Below, in pieces: positions 58,053-64,000 of a stretch of DNA of 64,000 bases. Made by a program: the position numbers and the translations under genes. How positions within the stretch are numbered: position 1 is the stretch's first letter; each line of letters begins with the position of its first letter. The notes beneath the pieces were generated by a model. The model made no database searches and was not told where the DNA came from. It saw nothing but the letters and a program-made list of their open reading frames with translations. This DNA comes from Gemmatimonas phototrophica (GTDB lineage Bacteria > Gemmatimonadota > Gemmatimonadetes > Gemmatimonadales > Gemmatimonadaceae): the NCBI GenBank assembly GCA_945869195.1, contig CAMBNV010000006.1, forward strand, positions 1 to 64,000. The letters are read 5' to 3'.

Positions 58053-58889
58053 TCAGCGCGGTGCTTCGGCCGTGATTGAGACCGTATCGCGGACCGGCGT
58101 CCCGTTCCGGACGGCCGGACGGAAGCGAAGTTCGGCGAGCATCTCGCGGATCTTGCGGTTGTAGGCGCCGTCGCGCGAGGGGTTGAACGCGATGAGCTTC
58201 GCCGTACCGCGTTCGTCGACGTCGAACCAGGCAATCATCTTGTACGGCCTGACCCGATTGGGCACCGGGAGAGGCAGCAGCGAGAGATTGGTGATCCGCG
58301 GCGGAGAGATGTCTCCCCCTCCCCCACCGGTACCAGCGCCATTGCCTGATCCTCCCCCGGTGCCGACTCCAGATCCAACACCGCCGCCGCTCCCGGGGCC
58401 ATTCCCACCAGTGCCATCGTGGCCCGACCCGCCCCCCGCTCCTGCGGTAGGGGTGGTCGGGCCACTGGGAGTTTCCTCTGCAGGCACGGGCGCTGGAACG
58501 GAAATCGGCTTCGGTTCAGGCACCTTCTGTGGCTCCGGCTTCGGAGGCGGCACAACCGGCGGCGTGATTGCTGGCGCCTGGGGTGCCGCCAGCGGCGGAG
58601 CGACCTGGATATAGCGGAGGCGTTCTGGCCGCACGACATCGCCACCCGTGCCTCCGGAACCGCCACCTCCTCCACCGGCCGGCCCCGCTCCGCCCGCCCC
58701 TGCCGTCCCATCAATATCCAACTGTGTGGCAAGGAATGGCGGGAGCAGCAGCAGGAGCAGGACCAGGGCATGGAAAGCAAACGAAAAAACCAGGCCCTGC
58801 GGGCCACGACGATCCGGCTCCGGGATCCCGTGGAGGGGCCGAAGAATGCGGCGGGGCGTGCCGGAGGGCGGGAGGGCGGCGGGAGTCAC
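58053..58889 (-). CDS. TonB-like energy transducer with Gly-rich linker
   Basis: 278 residues from GTG 58889 (start uncertain). One hydrophobic anchor (about 33-55), a Pro/Lys-rich segment (VVPPPKPEPQKVPEPKP) and a long Gly-rich stretch, then a short C-terminal domain (about 205-278: PYKMIAWFDVDERGTAKLIAFNPSRDGAYNRKIREMLAELRFRPAV). It lies downstream of the exbD terminator, so it is probably a separate transcription unit. Confidence 0.75.
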   Translation of the reverse strand: MTPAALPPSGTPRRILRPLHGIPEPDRRGPQGLVFSFAFHALVLLLLLLPPFLATQLDIDGTAGAGGAGPAGGGGGGSGGTGGDVVRPERLRYIQVAPPLAAPQAPAITPPVVPPPKPEPQKVPEPKPISVPAPVPAEETPSGPTTPTAGAGGGSGHDGTGGNGPGSGGGVGSGVGTGGGSGNGAGTGGGGGDISPPRITNLSLLPLPVPNRVRPYKMIAWFDVDERGTAKLIAFNPSRDGAYNRKIREMLAELRFRPAVRNGTPVRDTVSITAEAPR

Positions 58890-58954
58890 GTATGGGGATC
58901 AGAGGAGGTCCGCGCGGCACCGCGTTCCCGGTCCAAGTCAGTCACAGTAAATAA

Positions 58955-58986
58955 TACGGCGGACGAGCCGTAAAAGGTTCGTCCGC
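58955..58986 (-). terminator. Rho-independent terminator of the tonB-exbB-exbD-exbD operon
   Basis: 13-bp stem (58955-58967 and 58974-58986, one G-U), 6-nt loop, followed on the minus strand by TATTATTTACTG. Confidence 0.88.
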
Positions 58987-59014
58987 CGCATGGCCAACGG
59001 GCACAACCGTTCGC

Positions 59015-59425
59015 TCAAGGATCCTTGGGCGTGACGCCGATGACCCGGACGCCGGAGCCGCGCGCGACGTCCATCGCGAGAATCACGTCCTGATACTGGA
59101 CCGCCGGATGCCCCTTCACGAAGATGATCTTATCTGGGCGACTCTCGTAGATCTCTTTGAGACGCGACGCAAGGTTTGCCTTGGTCAGCGGCTCCTTATT
59201 CACCGCAAAGGCGCCTTCTGGCAACACCTCCAAGACGATCTGGTCTGACGCCGTGTTGGCCGTGACCACCGCAGGCTGCGGGTCGGGCAGCTGCATGTCA
59301 ATCGCCTTGCGCATCATCGGCTGCATGATCATGAAGATGATCAGCAGCACGAGCATGATGTCAATCATCGGCACCACGTTCGGCTCACTGTTGAGCGAGC
59401 CACCACCACCAACGCTCATTGACAT
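59015..59425 (-). CDS. ExbD/TolR-family protein (second of two)
   Basis: 136 residues. Single helix with the conserved Asp (NVVPMIDIMLVLLIIFMIMQPM), then a periplasmic ExbD domain (DKIIFVKGHPAVQYQDVILAMDVARGSGVRVIGVTPKDP). Nine bp after the first exbD. Confidence 0.93.
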   Translation of the reverse strand: MSMSVGGGGSLNSEPNVVPMIDIMLVLLIIFMIMQPMMRKAIDMQLPDPQPAVVTANTASDQIVLEVLPEGAFAVNKEPLTKANLASRLKEIYESRPDKIIFVKGHPAVQYQDVILAMDVARGSGVRVIGVTPKDP

Positions 59426-59434
59426 GGTCGTCTC

Positions 59435-59896
59435 CTACGGCGCCTTGGAGGGTTGCTTGATCTCGTCACCGGCCACCGAAGACTCGGTCCCCGGCGTCTG
59501 GTCAGTGATTGCGGCCAAGACGCGCACACCGTTCTTCGACGCGATATCGATCGCGTCGAGAATCTTTCCGTACTCGAGTTCCTTGTGGGCCTTCACGTAG
59601 AGGATCTGGTCCACCGTGCGGGCCGAATAGATGCTCGTCAACAGGTCGGGAAGCGCCTCGTTGGCGATCTGCTTCTTATTCAGATAATAGTTGCCGAACT
59701 TGTCGATGCCGAGGACCTGATCATCGTCGGCCTCCGGATGCGCCTTCAGATTGACCCCCGAAGGCGGCTCGGCTGTGAATCCCGATGCAAGCGCCGGCGT
59801 CACCACCATGAAGATGATGAGCAGCACCAGCATTACGTCGATCATGGGGACGACATTCGGCTCTGCCTTAACGCCGCTCCCCGAGCTCATTTGCAT
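59435..59896 (-). CDS. exbD: ExbD/TolR-family protein (first of two)
   Basis: 153 residues. NVVPMIDVMLVLLIIFMVVTP with the conserved Asp, then a periplasmic domain. Differs from its downstream neighbour in the periplasmic part, so they may form a hetero-oligomeric channel with ExbB or have separate partners. 24 bp after exbB. Confidence 0.93.
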   Translation of the reverse strand: MQMSSGSGVKAEPNVVPMIDVMLVLLIIFMVVTPALASGFTAEPPSGVNLKAHPEADDDQVLGIDKFGNYYLNKKQIANEALPDLLTSIYSARTVDQILYVKAHKELEYGKILDAIDIASKNGVRVLAAITDQTPGTESSVAGDEIKQPSKAP

Positions 59897-59920
59897 AACG
59901 ACTCCCGCGGTTCGAGGAGA

Positions 59921-60661
59921 TTACTGCGAGATCGGGGAGGAGCCGGCCTGCGCCTTGGTGCTGAACTCACGCGTGAAGCGCGACCGACCAAACTCACCAG
60001 AGACACCCTTGATGAGGTAGTCAATCATCTCCTTGGAGACATACGTCATCTCGGCGGTGAGATTGTCGATCTTGGTCTGGAAGTAGTTGAAGAACCAGAC
60101 CGCCGGGATGGCGACGAGCAGACCGAAGCCGGTGGCGATCAGCGCTTCGGCGATGCCGACCGTGATCGCAGCGATGCCGGTCGAGCCCGACGTACCCATG
60201 GCGGCGAAGGCGTTGATGATACCGAACACGGTGCCAAGGAGTCCGACGAACGGCGATGTCGAACCGACCGTCGCGAGGACGGCGAGACCACGCTTCAGCG
60301 AGACAATCTCGATGAGCATATTGCGCTCGATGGCGCGCTCGGCCGAGTTGATGTCGGAGACGGTGACCGTTCCTTCGGAGAGCAGCGGCTTGACTTCGTT
60401 GAGCGCTCCGCCGAGAACTCTGGCAACATGCGACTTCTTATATGACTGCGCGAGGTTGATCGCCTCGGCGAGGTTGTCCTCCTCGAGGAACTGCGAGAAC
60501 TCAGGCGCGAACTTCAGCGTCTCTTTCTGGGCCTTGCGGAGACCCCACCACTTGCCGATGGCGACGGTGAGCGACCAGAGCGACATCACGGCAAGCGTGA
60601 ACCAGATGCCCTTCGCGAACGGCGGCGAATGCTCGAAGATGTAGCCAATGTCCATATTCAT
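59921..60661 (-). CDS. exbB: ExbB/TolQ-family motor protein
   Basis: 246 residues. Hydrophobic helix near 15-35, and the TolQ/ExbB pair (GSTSPFVGLLGTVFGIINAF, ALIATGFGLLVAIPAVWFFNYF). Uses the proton gradient to energise the TonB proteins. 40 bp after tonB. Confidence 0.95.
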   Translation of the reverse strand: MNMDIGYIFEHSPPFAKGIWFTLAVMSLWSLTVAIGKWWGLRKAQKETLKFAPEFSQFLEEDNLAEAINLAQSYKKSHVARVLGGALNEVKPLLSEGTVTVSDINSAERAIERNMLIEIVSLKRGLAVLATVGSTSPFVGLLGTVFGIINAFAAMGTSGSTGIAAITVGIAEALIATGFGLLVAIPAVWFFNYFQTKIDNLTAEMTYVSKEMIDYLIKGVSGEFGRSRFTREFSTKAQAGSSPISQ

Positions 60662-60701
60662 GAATCGAGTCTCCTGATGCGACGGTGAGGAAGGGTCTGG
60701 A

Positions 60702-61400
60702 CTACTTGTTGAGCGAGAATACGAACGGCTGCTGCACGAGCTGCTTCACCTTCCGTCCACCGACTTCCGCCGGCAGAAACCGCATATTCGGAAGCGCCTG
60801 GCGCACCGCCGACTCGAACAGGTCATGCGACTTTCGGATCACCTTGAAGGTCGCGACTTCCACGCGGCCCGTGGTGTCCACAACGAACTGCGCCAACACT
60901 TCGCCGGTCACATTCGCCGAGCGCAGGATGTCCGGGTAGCGGGGAGCTCCTGTGCCCGGCACCGGGGCCACCGGCTTCTCGACCTGGAAATCGAAGTACG
61001 GCTGGTCCGAAATGACCGTGCCGCCGACCACGCCCGACGCAATACCACCCGCGACACCACGGCCGGAGAAGTCCGCTTCGTTGGTCAGCTTCTTCGAGAG
61101 GTCGATCTCCGGAATCACGTCAGGGATGTTGATCGGTGCGGTGAGCACCTGGAACCCCTTCGCAATCGGCGGCGGCGCGGCCACATCGGGCGGCGGCGGC
61201 GTATCCGGGGGGGGCGGTTCGTCTTTCTTGATTTCGACGAAATCCACCTTCTGTGTCACTTCTTCCGCTACCGCTTCGGCCACCTGCTTCGTGGCGAGCA
61301 CGGACATCGAGATGAGGACGCCGTGGAGTGCGATGGAGAACAGCGTCGAGCCCAGCGTGCGGGTCTTCTGGGGTCTCGATTCGATCAGATTATTGAACAC
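60702..61400 (-). CDS. tonB: TonB energy transducer
   Basis: 232 residues from GTG 61400 with GGGAG about 9 nt upstream; the longer frame to 61460 crosses the leader hairpin. N-terminal anchor (about 18-40: STLFSIALHGVLISMSVLA), Pro-rich linker (DEPPPPDTPPPPDVAAPPP) and C-terminal TonB domain (about 160-225: RYPDILRSANVTGEVLAQFVVDTTGRVE). Transmits ExbB/ExbD energy to outer-membrane receptors. Confidence 0.9.
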   Translation of the reverse strand: MFNNLIESRPQKTRTLGSTLFSIALHGVLISMSVLATKQVAEAVAEEVTQKVDFVEIKKDEPPPPDTPPPPDVAAPPPIAKGFQVLTAPINIPDVIPEIDLSKKLTNEADFSGRGVAGGIASGVVGGTVISDQPYFDFQVEKPVAPVPGTGAPRYPDILRSANVTGEVLAQFVVDTTGRVEVATFKVIRKSHDLFESAVRQALPNMRFLPAEVGGRKVKQLVQQPFVFSLNK

Positions 61401-61427
61401 GCGTACGTCTCCCAGAGTGAAAAGTCG

Positions 61428-61461
61428 CGTGACGGCGCCCCAGTGGACGTCGACCGTCACG
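61428..61461 (-). promoter_or_regulatory. Inverted repeat in the tonB leader
   Basis: CGTGACGG (61428-61435) and CCGTCACG (61454-61461), 8-bp arms, 18-nt spacer, between the promoter candidate and the start codon. Hairpin or operator; no known motif recognised. Confidence 0.4.
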
Positions 61462-61462
61462 G

Positions 61463-61491
61463 ATAGTACGTGTGCTGACCGCGAGCCGTAA
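61463..61491 (-). promoter_or_regulatory. Promoter candidate for the tonB operon
   Basis: TTACGG (61486-61491) and TACTAT (61463-61468), 17-nt spacer, minus strand. The -10 is fair and the -35 is poor. Confidence 0.35.
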
Positions 61492-61534
61492 TCGGAGAAA
61501 GATTAAGTTTCGCTTACTAATGAGGACCGCGCGG

Positions 61535-63019
61535 TCACTCCGCCGATGCGGACGGGAGCGACCGTCGTTCGACGGGCGGCGGCGCGGGGAGCATCACCGT
61601 GAAGGTGCTCCCTCGACCAAGCCGTGAGGCGACGTTGATCATGCCGCCGTGCGCCTGGGCGATCCACTGCGCGATCGCCAGCCCCAGCCCGAAGCCGCCA
61701 CGCTCTGTCCCGCGCGCGCGCGCGCGATCAGCCCTCCAGAAGCGGTCAAAGATGAACGGTAAGTCGGCCCCCGCTAGTCCTAGACCGGTGTCATGTACCG
61801 CAAACGCGACCTCTTCTCCGCGACGCTCTAGCGCGACGGTGACGGTCCCGCCGCGCGGCGTGTACTTGATCGCATTAGTGAGCAGATTTAAGAACAACTG
61901 CCGTAGTCGCACGGGGTCGCCGTGCACGACAATCGGCTCGATGGCGATCAGCCGGACCTCGATGCCAGCCCCCTCTCCAAGGATTTCTGCCGTCTCGAAG
62001 ACGTCCTGCACCAGTGGCAGGAGATCCACCGGCTCCCGATCGATGTCGAAGCGTCCCTCGTCAGCGCGCGCGAGTGTCAACAACGAGTCCACGAGGTTGG
62101 CCATCCGCGATGTCTCGGCGAGCGCCTCCTCGAGGGCAGGCAGTTGATCGCCGGAGGCGTGTGACGACGCCATGGCGCGCTCGATGTCAACGCGGAGCAC
62201 CGTCAGCGGCGTCTTGAGCTCGTGGCTCGCGTCGGCCGTGAAACGCCGCAGGGCGCCAAACGACCCCTCGAGCCGGGCGATCATCGCGTTGATCTTTTCA
62301 GCCAGCCGATCGAGCTCGTTCTCTTGGCTCTCCACGGGAAGGCGCCGGTGCAGCGAGCGCCCGTCCTCGATCGCCTCGAGATCAGAGATGAGGTGGTCGA
62401 CCGGTTCGAGGTTCGCTCCCGCGAGCACCCAGGCCGCCACGATTGAGAGCAGGAAGATGAGCGGAAAAGCGAAGAGAATCGGCGGAAAGATCTCGAGCTT
62501 TGTGATGTCCAGCTCGGCCGCTGACTCGGCCGACAGTACGCGCAGGCCGCTACCGCGGCTCCCGGACTGTTCAAACCGCACCCGCGCCATCAGCCGCACC
62601 GTGTCGAGCGAGACAAACCCCGCGGACTGCGCGGGAGAGAACACGCGGACTACGGCGCGCGCCAGCTTGTCCTGGTCGGCCTGCACAAGCAGCGCGACCT
62701 CCGGGCTCGAGTAGAGGAGCCTTGACGAGTCGGCGACGATCACGTACCCGGGGAGCGCGCCAAGCCGGCTCACAATACTCGCCGAGAGCGGGGGCGGGGC
62801 CATTCGTGACTGCTCAGCGACGATCACCCGGTCGTAAAGTCCTGTGCCCGCCTGCTCGATGATCCGCGCGCCAAGCCTCGCGACGCTGTCCACGCGGCGT
62901 TGCAGCGCACCCTCCGCCGCCGTGCGGCTGGCCGAGAGCATGACGCCAGCGAAGACGAGCAGCGTCGCACCGAGCACGCAGGCATAGGCGACCGTCAGGC
63001 GAGCGCGGATCGTTTTCAC
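61535..63019 (-). CDS. Sensor histidine kinase
   Basis: 494 residues from GTG with GAGGAC upstream. First transmembrane helix (about 8-30), periplasmic sensor part (about 32-180), second helix (about 182-202), HAMP (about 203-255), HisKA with FTADASHELKTPLTVLRVDIERA (phospho-His about 267) and HATPase with NLLTNAIKYTPRGG, DTGLGL and GGFGLGLAIAQWIAQAHGG. Nine bp after its response regulator. Confidence 0.94.
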   Translation of the reverse strand: MKTIRARLTVAYACVLGATLLVFAGVMLSASRTAAEGALQRRVDSVARLGARIIEQAGTGLYDRVIVAEQSRMAPPPLSASIVSRLGALPGYVIVADSSRLLYSSPEVALLVQADQDKLARAVVRVFSPAQSAGFVSLDTVRLMARVRFEQSGSRGSGLRVLSAESAAELDITKLEIFPPILFAFPLIFLLSIVAAWVLAGANLEPVDHLISDLEAIEDGRSLHRRLPVESQENELDRLAEKINAMIARLEGSFGALRRFTADASHELKTPLTVLRVDIERAMASSHASGDQLPALEEALAETSRMANLVDSLLTLARADEGRFDIDREPVDLLPLVQDVFETAEILGEGAGIEVRLIAIEPIVVHGDPVRLRQLFLNLLTNAIKYTPRGGTVTVALERRGEEVAFAVHDTGLGLAGADLPFIFDRFWRADRARARGTERGGFGLGLAIAQWIAQAHGGMINVASRLGRGSTFTVMLPAPPPVERRSLPSASAE

Positions 63020-63028
63020 GTCGGGTCC

Positions 63029-63697
63029 TCAGCCCTTGAGAAGATAGCCAACACCACGCACCGTCGTGATGAGTTTCTTCTCGTGTGGCGCGTCAAGCTT
63101 TTTGCGGAGGTGGTTGATCACCACATCCACGATATTCGTCCCCGGATCAAAGTGATATCCCCAGGCGTACTCGGTGATGAGCGTGCGCGAGAGCACACGC
63201 CCCGCGTGGCGCGCGAGATACTCGAGGACGAGGAACTCCTTGGGTGTGAGGACCACCGGCAGTCCCGCGCGCACGACGGTACGCGCTCCGAGATCGATGA
63301 CTAGATCGGCAACCGAAATCTGCGGCGACACCATGGCGCGGGGACGCCGCGCGAGTGCTTCCACACGCGCCAGCAATTCCTCAAACGCGAACGGTTTGGT
63401 GAGGTAATCATCGGCGCCGGCACGGAGCGTCTCGACCTTTTCATCGATGGCGTCCTGGGCCGTCAGCACGAGGACAGGCTTCTCGAATCCCCGAGCGCGC
63501 AGATTGCGGAGCACCTGCTGCCCGGAACGGCCGGGAAGCCGCAGGTCGAGCACGACGATGTCGTAGGGCTGTGATCGGGCCCGGGCCTCCCCCTCCGCAC
63601 CGTCGGCGACGAGGTCCACGGTCCACCGCTGCTCCTCGAGCCCGCGCTTGACGAACTGGCCGACCGTGGGGTCGTCCTCAATCACTAGGACTCTCAT
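63029..63697 (-). CDS. OmpR-family response regulator
   Basis: 222 residues. Receiver domain with phospho-Asp in IVVLDLRLPG (Asp51), LTAQDA and KPFAFEELLARV; winged-helix DNA-binding domain (about 125-222: VVLTPKEFLVLEYLARHAGRVLSRTLITEYAW...VDVVINHLRKKL). Pairs with the histidine kinase. Confidence 0.95.
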   Translation of the reverse strand: MRVLVIEDDPTVGQFVKRGLEEQRWTVDLVADGAEGEARARSQPYDIVVLDLRLPGRSGQQVLRNLRARGFEKPVLVLTAQDAIDEKVETLRAGADDYLTKPFAFEELLARVEALARRPRAMVSPQISVADLVIDLGARTVVRAGLPVVLTPKEFLVLEYLARHAGRVLSRTLITEYAWGYHFDPGTNIVDVVINHLRKKLDAPHEKKLITTVRGVGYLLKG

Positions 63698-63785
63698 CTA
63701 CTCGACGACCGGGAAGAGGAGGCGGCAGGGTGACAGAAATCCGATCAGGCGCACCGCGAACCCATGACCGATGCTGCGCCACGAC

Positions 63786-64000
63786 CTACAGCTTCGCGAT
63801 CTCGGCTAGGATCTCGGCATTCTCGCGCCGGGTGCCCGGGTTAACCTCGACGTAGCTCCAACGCACGACCCCGTGCTTGTCGATCAGGAAATAGGCGCGG
63901 TTCGAAAAGAAGCGGTCGGCGAGCAGCGTGCCGTAGCTGCGCGAGACGTCTCGCCGAAAATCGGAGGCGAGATCCACCGGCATCGCGTACTTCGCTTTGT
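63786..64000 (-). CDS. Peroxiredoxin (AhpC/TSA family), C-terminal part only
   Basis: Partial, running off the right edge; the visible 70 residues are KYAMPVDLASDFRRDVSRSYGTL, then RAYFLIDKHGVVRWSYVEVNPGTRR, typical of the C-terminal half of Bcp/AhpC-type peroxiredoxins. The catalytic Cys is outside the window. Confidence 0.8.
   Translation of the reverse strand, partial: KAKYAMPVDLASDFRRDVSRSYGTLLADRFFSNRAYFLIDKHGVVRWSYVEVNPGTRRENAEILAEIAKL

Noticed and set aside
58300-58710. Gly/Pro-rich repeats as a possible CRISPR or repeat array
   Set aside because: These are coding low-complexity repeats of the TonB-like linker, with no regular spacer-repeat structure.

Overview
The window is a high-GC, gene-dense bacterial chromosome segment with almost no non-coding DNA. 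No phage, insertion sequence, CRISPR array or rRNA operon was seen. The gene repertoire is that of a Gram-negative (diderm) bacterium: Tol-Pal, BamD, two ExbB/ExbD sets, a long SecA with a large insertion of the kind found in the Bacteroidetes/Chlorobi side of the tree, and many GTG starts. Together with the overall protein sequences this is most consistent with the Gemmatimonadota; that assignment is inference, not a database result.

Almost everything from 1 to 50.3 kb is on the minus strand, so transcription runs right to left. Regions: (1) 0-5.4 kb, tol-pal operon (tolQ-tolR-tolA/tonB-like-tolB-pal) preceded by a sugar-nucleotide epimerase and a LysM protein. (2) 5.7-18.2 kb, housekeeping genes: ssb, rimI-tsaB-tsaE, uvrB, a membrane protein, a RelA/SpoT enzyme, radC, secA, nadD, bamD. 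(3) 18.2-29.9 kb, a nucleotide-sugar block (UDP-xylose, UDP-GlcNAc3NAcA-type and GDP-D-rhamnose-type pathways) with carB embedded in it. (4) 30-33.5 kb, ribosomal alpha operon rpmJ-rpsM-rpsK-rpsD-rpoA-rplQ-rpmB with a good promoter. (5) 33.5-36.9 kb, pyrD-pyrF and smpB-amidase. (6) a forward tRNA-Leu(CAG) and a strong bidirectional terminator. (7) 37-43.4 kb, an Rrf2-type regulator with an unknown partner, a lipoprotein, an MBL hydrolase, trxB, an unknown cysteine-containing protein, a pteridine-reductase-like SDR and a PHP phosphatase. (8) 43.1-48.2 kb, a branched-chain-type 2-oxoacid dehydrogenase operon (E1alpha, E1beta, E2) interleaved with small unknown proteins. (9) 49.0-56.4 kb, a probable cell-wall sugar salvage locus: NamZ-type exo-muramidase, a NagZ-AmiE fusion, a sodium:solute symporter and a BadF-type sugar kinase, with an A-type Fe-S carrier in the middle. 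(10) 56.4-64 kb, an amino-acid permease, a TonB-ExbB-ExbD-ExbD operon, a second TonB-like gene, an OmpR/histidine-kinase pair and the end of a peroxiredoxin gene.

Fourteen gene junctions are 4-nt ATGA/GTGA overlaps, and others are TGATG/TAATG, so translational coupling is pervasive and links functionally unlike genes. The best candidate for an interesting system is the peptidoglycan salvage locus at 49-56.4 kb. It carries enzymes to strip MurNAc, GlcNAc and peptide from wall fragments, plus an importer and kinase that may complete uptake; no MurQ etherase is present in the window.
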